Source: Venturia oleaginea
Taxonomy: Eukaryota > Ascomycota > Dothideomycetes > Venturiales > Venturiaceae
Direction: 5' to 3'
Assembly: GCA_013176395.1 (NCBI GenBank)
Contig: JABMLP010000031.1
Location: 124,001 to 188,000, forward strand
DNA length: 64,000 nt
Positions within the stretch are counted from its first letter, which is position 1. Every line of letters begins with the position of its first letter. The notes under the pieces are model-generated. The model did no database searches. It was not told the origin of the DNA and was given only the letters and a program-made list of their open reading frames with translations. Positions 41,705 through 51,503 of the stretch are shown piece by piece. Position numbers and translations under genes: made by a program.

Positions 41705-44689
41705 GATGGTTTGTTTGTCGGTTGATTCTGTGGGAGTATGAGGTTTTGAGGAGTTTTTTCCGCTCAGGAGGGGGTGGACAAGGCAGAGTCTTTAAGGTGG
41801 GAGCAGCATCCGGCGATCTGTGACTATGTGGGTGAAGATTGACGGTGACGTTTTCCGAATGGCGTGGGACTGGGAAGGCTGGGTATTGTGCGAAGGATCC
41901 TTCTCCACAATATACAGGTTGAGAGCAACGTTCCCATTGTGCTTTCCATTTGTCTGGGATGGGATGCCGAATTCAATGCTTTGACGGTTTCGTAAGGTTG
42001 GGTAAGGGTCGTCGGTAAACACTGCGTCATAAAAGCCTGAGAGAAGCCTGTGAAGCCTGAGAATCTTCTGCCTAACCTCTCAGGCCGCATCCAGGCGAAC
42101 TTCCTCCGACCTCAATTTCCGCACCAATCACACAACTCAAGCGCTCAGGAAGATTCAAAAGAGAAAAGAAATCCCGATGCCACGTCCCGAAATTGATCGT
42201 CGGAGATGAATCACGTTCAACGAACCAGGACTTACAAAAAAAAGAAAGGTTACGAATGGCCGTATCTTAACTTGGAGCTTTCTCGCCGGATCTCGGAAGG
42301 ATTCGTTGGAAGTCGCATTTTAGAAGGGCCATACTTGTGGAAGGATGCGTGCCGTGCGGTAGAGAAGGCTCTGGGTGGAACGCTTACCCAGAGCTAGGAA
42401 GGCTCTTATAGCTGGGAAATACACGACGCCTCGATCTTTAAGAGGCCCTCCCTCGCCGAGTACAGTTCCCCTCCAGACCTTCCCAAGGGGCTGCCGAAAA
42501 CGTCTACTGAACACTGAGAGATATCAGACACCTTTTCAGCAAGCTGGATTTCTGCTGGTTTTTGGCCAGTTTTTGGCCAGTTTTTGGCCAGTTTTTGGCC
42601 AGTTTTCGGGCTCAAATTTTTGTCTCGCTTCAACTAGGATTAGCTCTAGCTAGGAGGTCCTCTTCTTTCTTGTTCACGGGCCTCTTTTCTTTCTTCATGT
42701 GTCTCTTTTTTTCTCCCACGGACCTATTTTCATGAAATCATGCAGCTTCTTGTTGCCCGAGAACTCCTTGGCGTAAGATTTCGCTGGTTCTTCCGAAGAA
42801 ATGGCAGAATATTGGACCGAGAGCCGCTCTGGACCAGTCGGGGCCCTAAAAGCTGCCTATAATCCCTGGAAAAACTGGCCTAAAAACCAAGACCAAAAAC
42901 TGGCGGAAAACTGACTTCCAAAGGCGTCTGTTGATGTGCAGGTAAGATTGTCCTACTGCTGGGGTCATGTATGATGGTATCTAACTGCTTTTAAGCTGCA
43001 TTCTGTATTCTCGCTCCCTACTATCACCTTGCTCACACCGACTCGCGCAGCGAAAATCATACATCAATCCATTCATTTGCTTTTCAACGAATCGCAAACC
43101 TCTCCCGAGTCGTGTCGTGGCCGGGCAAATTAGCCGCACGTGTAGTAGATCCATGGAAGAAACTTTATGTTTCAAATCAATTCTCCGGACCCGCAACACG
43201 TGCGGCCCCCTGTGTTCTTCTATCTTGCGATCTAAATATAGTCTGAGAATCCTGGGTGACGCGTTTTCCAGATTCTCATCTTGTTGGCTCCACTAGCCAT
43301 GGTAATGGCAAGGCTGAGTATCCCTTCTGGTTTTCGGCGGTGCGAGTCGGGTTCAAAAAGGTCCGGACACTTCGCTGAATTGTGGAGAGAAAATACCCTT
43401 TTCTTAAGATAGCGCCGCGAGTCTTTGAGGAATTAAGATAAAAAAAGATGCCAATCGAATTGCCGTAATGACCTCTATAATTCTGTCGACTCAGTTTTCT
43501 CTCAATTCGTCGCCGTTCAGCGTAGAAGAGAGGATAAGGAGTGAAAAAGTAGGCGGTCCACTTAACCTTTAGTAGGGTCGGCTTGCCGAAATATCCGGTT
43601 CTTTCGGAGCCCGACATGTGCAGGTGTGGTTCGGAGCTCCTCGTTCGGCTTGTATAGACTGGCACAGACACTGTTTGTGGCTGGTGGTTAAATTGCCCGC
43701 GCTAGGAAATTATTGGAAAAGCTGGGACGAGATTAGGGGTTCCCTGTCATGAGGCCGCAACCGGGTTGAGTGTTCAAAATTGCAAAAACCTCACATCGCA
43801 CATGAATAGTGCCGAACGAAAAGAACACCCCGCAGAAATGACTTTCTGGACTGAGGTCAGCGTGCTCCACAGCTTAGGACGTAGTCTCGTAGAACTACTG
43901 CATTTGTCAATACAACAACGACAAGCTTGCAAATCTTTCCAGATCGTATCGCATCCAGTACCAGGGCACTTGGGTCCAGTGCCAGCGCTGAGTATCAGGG
44001 GTTAAGTGCCCAGGCTTGGTACTAAATGGAATACACAAACCACCAACATAGGAAAATTGAGTTGCAGGCCAGAAGAAATACTCATTAAGGACATTGAAGG
44101 GGATGAGGCTGCTGGACTCGAATATCAGAAAATTGTAAGGACTGGGCCCTCAATCTACGGCAAATTCGCCACTGACCAATTGCTCGGATGTAGAATTAAT
44201 CTCTCTCCTTGCAGGAAGATCCGAGGCGGCATTCCAGGGATTTTTATCACGTTACTATCTCGTCCGATTTAGATCCGAGAATAAGTTTCCTTCTGACTTC
44301 AATAAAAAAAACAGCACACACAGCGAGAACTCAATTTTTGGAATTTACAGAAGTATCATCTAAGGATCATCAAAACACCTCTGCCAGTGGCCGCTCCGGC
44401 CTCTAGAGGCCATCGCGCGTCCCTCAGCGTCGATGAGATATCTCTAGAGTCGCCGTCGCGGCCACGGCAGAGCAAGCAGACGAATACATGAGCAAGCTAC
44501 ACGAACGATGCGTCCACCAAAGACAACAGCAACCATCTAGTCACTATCTCCCGGCTAGTCCATCACCCCAGATGACACTGCAACGCTCCGAGTCGACGAG
44601 TCACTGCTAGAACGGCAATACCTTCAACACAACTCAAACACCAGACGCCCGGTGCGCAACAATCGGCACCACACACCACTGCAACGACT
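41705..44689. other. Intergenic region, no recognisable gene
   Basis: It starts with the acetyltransferase promoter side. Short open frames at 43276-43671 (minus) and 43766-44272 (plus) have no recognisable similarity. The only structured feature is the 11 bp tandem repeat at 42556-42606 and its inverted echo at about 42865-42915. No transposon ends with matching duplications were found. Confidence 0.45.
42556..42606. repeat. 11 bp tandem repeat GTTTTTGGCCA
   Basis: About four and a half copies of GTTTTTGGCCA. An imperfect inverted counterpart (AAAAACTGGCC and CCAAAAACTGGCG) lies at about 42868-42906, roughly 260 bp away, so the pair could form a stem. Confidence 0.8.
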
Positions 44690-44704
44690 AGACAACCTCT
44701 CCCA

Positions 44705-45400
44705 ACGTCTTGGCAAACCGTCCTGCTACAAGCTGTTGCCCAGAGCCTTGAGCCTCTCCCCAAACTGTTGCCTCCCAGTTATGGCATTGGCAAGAGTAGG
44801 TGCGCGACACAGTAAGTAGTAAGGACGCATAGAAGGAGCCTATTGGCGGCAAATCCCCTCCCTGTAAGCTAGCAGACGTAGCCTTGAGCCTCTCCCCAGA
44901 CTGTTGCGTCCCAGTTATGGCATTGGCAAGAGTAGGTGCGCGATATAGCAAGCAGGGAGAGCGACTAGCAGCAGATAGGCTCCGACTATAAGACGACAGG
45001 TCTACAACACAATCGGTGCGACACGATACGGCAGCTGCTAGAGAACCTCATCTACTATCGTCTCCGCAAACCGTCCTGCTGCAAGCTGATGTCCAGAGCC
45101 TTGAGCCTCTCCCCAAACTGTTGCGTCCCAGTTATGGCATTGGCAAGAGTAGGTGCGCAACACAGTAAGCAGTAAGGACGTATAGAAGGAGCTTATTGGC
45201 GGCAAATCCCCTCCCTACAAGCCAGCAGACGTAGCCTTGAGCCTCTCCCCAGACTGTTGCGTCCCAGTTATGGCATTGGCAAGAGTAGGAGCGCGATATA
45301 GCAAGTAGGGAGAGCGACTAGCAGCAGATAGGCTCCGACTATAAGACGGCAGGTCTATAGCACGATCGGCGCCATACAATACGGCAGCTACCAGACAGCC
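44705..45400. repeat. Two-tier tandem repeat, ~352 bp units with ~137 bp sub-repeats
   Basis: The marker CCTTGAGCCTCTCCCC recurs at 44746, 44883, 45099 and 45235, and TCCTGCT-CAAGCTG recurs at about 44720 and 45072. This gives two units of about 352 bp, each with two related sub-repeats about 136 bp apart. All sub-repeats share CCCAGTTATGGCATTGGCAA. I see no coding potential. It may be a satellite seed or a degenerate element. Confidence 0.8.
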
Positions 45401-46050
45401 TCGTCCACGGGCATACCCGGAGTATCACACCCAAGCAGCGAAATCACGACTACGATGGTTACTATTGTCTCCAGCATCACACAACCAAATACACCGCCGC
45501 ATAGGAATCTGGTGCAAGGCAACTTTCACAAGCAGAAACATACTTAGGGAACCCATTGGCCTTGAGGGATAAGGCGAAACAGATAGACAAGCTGAGCATT
45601 AGAGGGAGACTGTAGGTAGAAGGATAGCGAAACACGAGGCATTGCCTCTTGAGTCTACATAGCACAGATATACTAGCAGAATAACCAGTATCTACAAGAG
45701 CCAGCGGGCATTTGGAGATACTGGTTAAGGGAAAAGAGGGAGGACGGAGGGGACAGCTGGTCTTGTTTCAGTGAACGGGGCGAAGTGGGGCGCGGTGGAT
45801 TATATAATCTATCACGTGTCGGCTGTCTGATGAAGTCCTCCTAACCGGACATAGCTGCGTGATTAAGCGGCTGCAACCGAGTAGGATAAAATCAATCAAT
45901 CAATCAATCAATCAATTCTGACTTCAATTCAGTATTTATACCTTCCTTCTTCCTCTCTATCCAAATCAATCCCATCCACGATCACAATCACAAATAAAAC
46001 AACAACTACTACTACTACTACTATCGAACAAACCTCAACAACCCGCAACA
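45401..46050. other. Region upstream of the small secreted protein gene
   Basis: No gene recognised before 46051. It holds an (ATCA)n microsatellite at 45893-45918 and a TATA-like TATTTATACC at about 45938, roughly 110 bp before the ATG, followed by a CT-rich and AAC/ACT-rich leader, as is common in fungal 5' UTRs. Confidence 0.5.
45893..45918. repeat. (ATCA)n microsatellite
   Basis: Six to seven tandem copies of ATCA, directly upstream of the promoter-like region of the small secreted protein gene. Confidence 0.9.
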
Positions 46051-46230
46051 ATGCATCTAACAACCCTCCTCATCACCTCCCTCCTCGCCCTCGACGTCTC
46101 CGCCACCCTCTACAAAAACTGCTACAGAAAGAAAGACGAGTGCAAAAATGATTGCGGCGACAAATGCGTTTATGATCCAGGCCCGATTGGAGGATATCTT
46201 AAGCCTCACTGCTGTAACCCGATTGCATAG
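46051..46230 (+). CDS. Small secreted cysteine-rich protein (effector-like)
   Basis: A 59-codon frame, complete from ATG to TAG. The first 18 residues (MHLTTLLITSLLALDVSA) form a good signal peptide with a hydrophobic core and an Ala-X-Ala-like cleavage context. The mature ~41 residues contain six cysteines (two single, two around DCGDKC, and a final CC pair) with several Lys, Asp and Gly residues, which suggests a disulfide-stabilised peptide. I recognise no named family. Such proteins act outside the cell as effectors, antimicrobials or adhesion peptides; which of these is unknown. A TATA-like box and leader precede it. It lies 305 bp from a transposon nest, a typical setting for fast-evolving effector genes. 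Confidence 0.65.
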   Translation: MHLTTLLITSLLALDVSATLYKNCYRKKDECKNDCGDKCVYDPGPIGGYLKPHCCNPIA

Positions 46231-46529
46231 GTTGGGGTTTGGAGTGGAATTGGGGGAGATGGGGTTTTGAGGAGTGGAAATGTTGGTTGCTCGAAGAGCT
46301 GGATGTGGGTGTTGATGGGATGGTTTGGAAGGGGGGTGCGAGGGAGTAGGTTTATGGTGGGGGCACGGGGTTTATGTGATGTAGTAGTTGGAATGGTTGG
46401 AATATCTTTTGTTGTGTTGGGAGAGAGGCGGCAGACAGGGAGATGGGGATAAGGACGAGTATTCAACATATTCGACTTTTATCTCTAGTTCTACTCTTAT
46501 CCAATCCAATCTTTCCTACTTCTAGAGTG
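46231..46529. other. Downstream region of the small secreted protein gene
   Basis: G/T-rich sequence on the plus strand without recognisable genes, probably a 3' UTR followed by spacer, ending at the TSD CGATT of the next LTR. Confidence 0.5.
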
Positions 46530-46928
46530 CGATTTGTGACGGCTTGCTAGGCTACTGGAACAACCACAGTGTTCAAGCACCTAACAAGGCGCCACAGTAC
46601 ACGAGCCACAGCAAGACATATAAGTAGGCCTTGCCCCCAGCCCCCAGCTCCCATTTACAAAGCTAACTGTAGTTTGTTACGGAGTGACACTGAGAGTGTT
46701 ACCATGAACTGGTATACACGTGATTCTAGCGCACAAACCGAGGAATCCCTTACCTACCTCGCGATTCCTCGGCCAGGCCGTTTGATAAGCAAGCAGCTTG
46801 AGCAGTTTGGCCGCTTGAACTGACCGAATGAGTGATATCTTTACCTGACTTGAATGGTCGCTTGAGTGAGGTCAGGATGGATGGTAAACTGTCAGTTGGT
46901 CAGGCGAGATGTATGAATTTTAGGTATA

Positions 46929-48776
46929 ACGTATTCGATCACCCAACCCGTCAGATCATCCAACCGGTCAAAATTTCTTGGCACGACCATCTTATATTAC
47001 GACTCTTTATTTCATCGCTATCAACAATAGATTCTAAGTCCATCGTGCTGCTATCTGATTCAAAAGATATCTCGATATCTTTTTTACAAGTTCGCGCATT
47101 ATGCCCAGTTGCGCCGCAGTTCCCACAGCGCCGTTGAGTTGGTCGGGCTGTTTCTTGATCACCACTACCACGAGCCTTCTTCGATCCCTGAGGCGCTACA
47201 GACGCCTCTGCAGCTACCTGCGCTGCTGCAGTCCCATACTCTATAGTACCACCTTGCTGGATCCACTTCCTTTTGCGCCATTTTCGCTTCGTCATTACTG
47301 CCAATTGCTCTTCAAGCTCGTGGTTGCGCGCAACAAGTACAGCGTTTTGGTGCAGCATCAATTCAGCGCCCTTGACAAGCTGGGAAAAGCCTGCCTGCGC
47401 AGTAACTGGTGACCGAGTAAAAGAGTCGCTTACGAGCTTGGGTTGGGATCCAAATTCATGAGTATTGCTTGGAGTCTTTGACTGCCACGGCGTTTCTGGG
47501 AGACGGGGTTCTGGCGGGGTACGTAGCCGTACTTCAAGGCGATCCAACACCACCTGCGCGTCGATAGAGACCAGCCCTACTGCCTCAAAGGCCTTTTGAC
47601 AGTTTTCTTTCGTAAACACGTCGAAAAACGCGTCTTTGAAGGCAGGGAGAAAGACTTTCTTGTTGATATGGTAGACGCGTCGGCGTGCCAAGTCCCAGAC
47701 GCGTTGGGAGTACATGCGCTTCAACGGCGAGAAGCAGACCAAGTCAAGGGACTGGAGTATATGCGACGAGTGCGATGGCATGCAGAGGGTAAGGATCTTA
47801 TTTTCGAGGCAGTAGTCCTTAAAATTCTGGTTGAGATGGCTCTCATGGCAGTCCAAAATGAGTAGCCTGTACCCCCCCACCTGCCGCGCCTTTGTATGCG
47901 CGTCAAAATGCTTCAACCACTCAAGACCAAGCGCGTTATTTGTCCAGCCGTTCTCAGAGACTGAAAGCTTCCAATTGCGCGGTATATCTGCCTCCTCGTA
48001 CCACGCAGAGATGTGAACGCGTCCTTTGTAGATAATGAAGGGTGGAGTTGCATACCCAGCGGCGCAGATACTCTGGATAACCGTAACCCATTCGCGATCG
48101 CCCGGCTGAATGAGTTCCGGCCTTATACGTCTCTCAGAGGCTGTAACGACCTTCATTGACCCAATAACGCCCATCTGGAAGCCAATCTCGTCAAAGTTGT
48201 GCGCATCCTCGTCGTGGATGTCGTACTTTGCCTTGGTATCTGCAACGAGCTTGAACCACGTGCCAATAATCTCTGGATCTTCCTGTAGTATCCTCTGCCT
48301 ATCCTTGGCTCGATTGAAGGCTGTCTTGAGCTCATCTGAGCGCTTTACGAACCTCTCAGCCCACTTTTTGCCTACTGGCTCTCCACCGCGTATACCCAAC
48401 AGTTTATCCGCCATATCTGCCATCTCACACAGCCGGGGCGCAAATCCTCGCAAATCAAGGTCGAGGATATATCGAACAAGCGTTTGCTCTTCGGTAAGGG
48501 TAAGTTTCCAACCGTTTGGTGGTCTTTCGAGGATAAATGGGACTCCTCTGACGCGATCGGAGAGGGTTTGTTGTTTAACGTTGAAGGCACTCGCAGCAGC
48601 CCGTTGGCTTCGGAGTTGGCCGGTATTCAAAGCTTGGATTGCAAGCTGAATTCTCCCTTCGTGTTGGAGTAGTAACTTATTACGTTTTTGAGACATAGTA
48701 GAATAAGAAGAGTAGTTGGGGTCTTGGCAAATTTTGACGGGTTGGGTCATCTGACGGGTTGGGTAATCGAATACGT
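46929..48776 (-). mobile_element. Fot1/pogo transposon F (near-intact)
   Basis: 1848 bp with ~45 bp inverted repeats beginning ACGTATTCGATNACCCAACC and TA duplications (46927-46928 and 48777-48778). It contains a full-length transposase frame, making it the only pogo copy here that could still encode the enzyme. Its right-hand tip was later duplicated by the insertion of retroposon G. Confidence 0.92.
46951..48696 (-). CDS. Pogo/Fot1-type DDE transposase of F
   Basis: About 581 residues from the ATG at 48696 (MSQKRNKLLLQHEG). An earlier in-frame ATG at 48750 lies inside the TIR and is less likely. Domains in order: psq-like helix-turn-helix (EGRIQLAIQALNTGQLRSQR, about 12-45), CENP-B-type helix-turn-helix (about 65-125), DDE core with Asp169 in NFDEIGF, Asp282 in LILDCHESH and Asp318 in LQSLDLV (spacing DD35D), a coiled region, and a zinc knuckle CGNCGATGHNARTC. 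The Gly usually following the second Asp (DGH) is Cys here, and LQPLD reads LQSLD, so activity is uncertain. The frame lacks the stop seen in H after SIVDSD and reads into the left TIR. Confidence 0.88.
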   Translation of the reverse strand: MSQKRNKLLLQHEGRIQLAIQALNTGQLRSQRAAASAFNVKQQTLSDRVRGVPFILERPPNGWKLTLTEEQTLVRYILDLDLRGFAPRLCEMADMADKLLGIRGGEPVGKKWAERFVKRSDELKTAFNRAKDRQRILQEDPEIIGTWFKLVADTKAKYDIHDEDAHNFDEIGFQMGVIGSMKVVTASERRIRPELIQPGDREWVTVIQSICAAGYATPPFIIYKGRVHISAWYEEADIPRNWKLSVSENGWTNNALGLEWLKHFDAHTKARQVGGYRLLILDCHESHLNQNFKDYCLENKILTLCMPSHSSHILQSLDLVCFSPLKRMYSQRVWDLARRRVYHINKKVFLPAFKDAFFDVFTKENCQKAFEAVGLVSIDAQVVLDRLEVRLRTPPEPRLPETPWQSKTPSNTHEFGSQPKLVSDSFTRSPVTAQAGFSQLVKGAELMLHQNAVLVARNHELEEQLAVMTKRKWRKRKWIQQGGTIEYGTAAAQVAAEASVAPQGSKKARGSGDQETARPTQRRCGNCGATGHNARTCKKDIEISFESDSSTMDLESIVDSDEIKSRNIRWSCQEILTGWMI

Positions 48777-48781
48777 TATAA

Positions 48782-49644
48782 TAATCAGGATTTATTGTTG
48801 TATGTAGGGCTCTGATGTGCCTGTGCCAACATCCACTGTATTTACAAGGGGTATAAAACCATGTGAGACCAAAGACATGGAAAATTCCCTTCTGTTTCTT
48901 TCCTGGGAAGTTTGATAACCGGACTAGTCGGCCTCTCCCTTCCCTTTCTGCTTGTCTCTGAGTGCTATTCGGGTCAACACTATAGCGAGGTCGATTGCTC
49001 CAAAACCGTGTCGTAACACCTCTATGTAGAGTGACTGCATTTTAACCGTACCCAGGCGGGCCTGGGTGGGAGCGGTTATTCTGTAACTGTTGTTCGCCTT
49101 TCCCTGGCGATGACTTTCTGTGTGTGCCCATTATCCTTGATCTAAATTCAAGCCTGAATTCGTTATCTGCTTCTTTACTGTTCCTCCGTGCTTATACCGT
49201 GTCTGTACCGTGCCTTCGCCCGCCTATATCCGCATGCCTCTCGCCCTTATCCGAAAGGGCACCCAAGAATCCTCCTATCATCTTCTTTCCGCCTTAGAAG
49301 TTCTTCCCTACTGTTTGTTGATGGCACCCTGGAGGACCAATCCAGTTCCGTACCTAGTTTTCTGTCCGTGTAGGGTTGAAGGGTTTTATCGCGATATCGT
49401 GCGGAGGAGGATAGAGGTCGAGGACTGCTCGATGCTCGCCTGGTACGTGGGAGGTCGTTCTTTACGTTTGTTTGATTGATCCTGTTGTTGCCGGTGTGTC
49501 TGGGCCTTTTCGGCGATGGTGTGCTCGCGGTACGGTCGTGGTGCAACGTGGCCTCTTGCTGCGCGAGTGCGACGACGGGCAACCACCACGAGCGTGCGTT
49601 GATCTGATCGGCGCTGGTCACTGCCCTACATCTGAGATGTGGCG
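48782..49644 (-). mobile_element. Retroposon G, copy 2 (5'-truncated)
   Basis: The reverse complement of 3451-4316, lacking the first ~59 bp of copy 1. It is flanked by a 15-16 bp direct repeat ATCGAATACGTTATAA (48766-48781 and 49645-49660), which is the tip of pogo F plus its TA target. The insertion therefore came after F. It retains the same 124-codon frame (49621-49247) with only a few changes. Confidence 0.88.
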
Positions 49645-50115
49645 ATCGAATACGTTATAAGTTAATTAATCCAATATTCAAACATATCCTAAGTGGAGAG
49701 AAAAGCCGATTTTCGGCTAATATTTAGGGGGTTGACCGCCTAAATTCTAGGGCCTACCCCCCTAAAAAGATGTCACGTGAAAGGGGAAACTCAACGCCAT
49801 CAGCTTGAGTGCATGGTAGGCAACATATATTCAACTGATTGCTTGATTGGGTAATTATCTAGGCCTATCCGACCACCCATATAGGCCGTTTTTGGCTCCG
49901 CCTGACGGCGTCGGTTAGTTGGCTTGATTGATTATCAAACGCGATGATTCCTCTCCTCCACTGTGCTTAGATTCTTCACGCAATGTCTTGACTCTTAGAA
50001 AGATAATACCAATGACTTCTATCACGCTCGCTCATAGCTAGTACGGCCGAACACTTGTCAACGTGCTTTGCGACTACTTCTATCGCTTCCGTGACATAGT
50101 TCACTATCACACTTA

Positions 50116-50286
50116 GTGTGACGGCACGGCATATCCATACGAAGGCACAAGGCACTTCAGAACATGTCACCGAATTACACTTAGGATCTAAGGTAGAGAG
50201 GTAAGAGGTTCGTAAGGAAACTCCGACTAAGTAGAAAGTGCACGAGCCACGACACGTGATTTGATGGTCACGTGCCGTGCCGTCAC
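50116..50286. repeat. Short inverted-terminal element C (171 bp)
   Basis: Ends are GTGACGGCACGGCA and its inverted match, and ACTTA flanks both sides (50111-50115 and 50287-50291). It lies between the LTR-A copy 3 remnant and pogo D. If the ends are taken as TGTGACGG and CCGTCACA, it could instead be a small solo LTR with an imperfect TSD. It encodes nothing. Confidence 0.6.
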
Positions 50287-50345
50287 ACTTAACGTAATTC
50301 ACTAGCGAGCGGGCCACACCACCGAGCGGGCCACCGAATCGATCA

Positions 50346-50502
50346 GTTTTGGGCTTGGAATGAAGGGAGCGTTGACAGTGGGATATAATGTATAGTAGAG
50401 AGTCGGTAGTGTCCCCCTGGAGCCATACTGGCCCGACGGGTGTATTGAATTCATCCATCCATCCATCCATCCATCCATCCATCCATCCATCCATCCATCC
50501 AT
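50346..50502 (+). mobile_element. SINE-like insert with (ATCC)n tail
   Basis: 157 bp flanked by a perfect 15 bp direct repeat CCACCGAATCGATCA (50331-50345 and 50503-50517), which occurs only once in the opposite TIR of the host element D. The insert ends in about twelve ATCC units. A long TSD plus a simple-repeat 3' tail indicates target-primed retroposition of a short RNA. I see no convincing polymerase III boxes and no other copy in the window. Confidence 0.65.
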
Positions 50503-50584
50503 CCACCGAATCGATCATCTCATCTTTGCAAGCTTACACCACCACAACGCCTTTATTAATCAAGACTATCTATTATACAGAAGA

Positions 50585-51503
50585 TTATCGATATTTAGGG
50601 CAATCGCTCGCAGCATGGTCAAAGCCCTTACATACAAAACAACTAGGTAAACCAAAGCAATTCCCTTGACTTGCACTACTTGATGACGAGGCTGTTGCAA
50701 CAACTGTTTGCTGTATAGGAGCAACACTTGCCTGTATAGGCTGTTGTACAGTATTCTCCATCAGGCCTTGTGCCTCTGCAACTGTAAGTGTTATTTTCTT
50801 TGAGATCTGCTTTTTTTTGACTGCTCTCTTCCTCTTTTGCCTCTCATTCGCTGCTCTCAATTTCTCATTCTCATCTGCCAACAGTCGCTTCAATTGCTGT
50901 AACCCACTCCCGATCGCCTGGCTGTAATTGAGGTGGCTTGCCCCGTCGATCTGAGGTAGTAACGACGCGTGAGGTGCTTGCAATACCCATTGCAAAGCCA
51001 GTCTCATCGAAGTTATAGATATCCTCCTCTTGAATGCCGTATTTCTGAATTGTATTACTCACAAGCCGAAACCAGGCTCCGATAAGCTCTGGATCTTCGC
51101 ATTGAGCACGCTGATAATCGTACTTGCGATTGAATCTCGATTGCAGGGTAGGCTGTCGCTTGATGAACCTGGCAGACCAGTTGATACCGATTGAGGCTGA
51201 GGGACCGACGCGTTGTTGAAGCAGTAATTTCGCCGCATTCTGTACTGCACAGACTCGAGCAGGATAGCCTCGATTATCCATTGAGATAATCCATTGAGTT
51301 AAGACTTCTTCCTCTGTGGGAGTAAGTTTGTGGCTGTTTGCGCGCGTTTCGACGCGTGCAACGCGTCCAGAGAGGCGATATTTGAGGGTACTGTATGGTA
51401 CATTATAAGCTAATGCAGCTTGGCAAATAGTTGTGATTTGGCCTTTTTGATAGGCTTGAAGAGCAAGAAGTAATCGGCCTTCTTGCTGGGCTTTAGAAGG
51501 CAT
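50585..51503 (-). pseudogene. Pogo transposase of D, core deleted
   Basis: The frame at 51503 starts MPSKAQQEGRLLLALQAYQK, has both helix-turn-helix regions and the first catalytic Asp (NFDETGFAMG), and reaches LQPGDREWVTAIE before a frameshifted end at 50871. In the overlapping frame the sequence resumes directly with the C-terminal coiled region (QLKRLLADENEKLRAANERQ) and a zinc knuckle CFVCKGFDHAASDC, ending at 50585. The second and third catalytic Asp residues are deleted. It is more diverged from F and H than those two are from each other. Confidence 0.85.

Larger units (their letters stand above)
46771..49945. mobile_element. hAT-like non-autonomous element E, with pogo F and retroposon G inside
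   Basis: Flanked by an 8 bp duplication GATTCCTC (46763-46770 and 49946-49953), the hAT signature. Its ends are imperfect inverted repeats around CCGTTTGATAAGCAAGCA and GCGTTTGATAATCAATCA. Without its nested elements it is only about 440 bp and codes for nothing, so it would depend on a hAT transposase elsewhere. Confidence 0.75.
46675..50096 (+). repeat. Solo LTR, family B, copy 2, split by a hAT-like element
   Basis: It starts TGTTACGGAGTGACACTG and ends CCGTGACA, with a perfect TSD TAGTT (46670-46674 and 50097-50101). LTR pieces are 46675-46770 and 49946-50096. It matches 31619-31851 on both sides of the insertion. Confidence 0.9.

Noticed and set aside
43276..43671. 131-codon minus-strand open frame
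   Set aside because: No domain, no start or promoter context, and no support beyond length.
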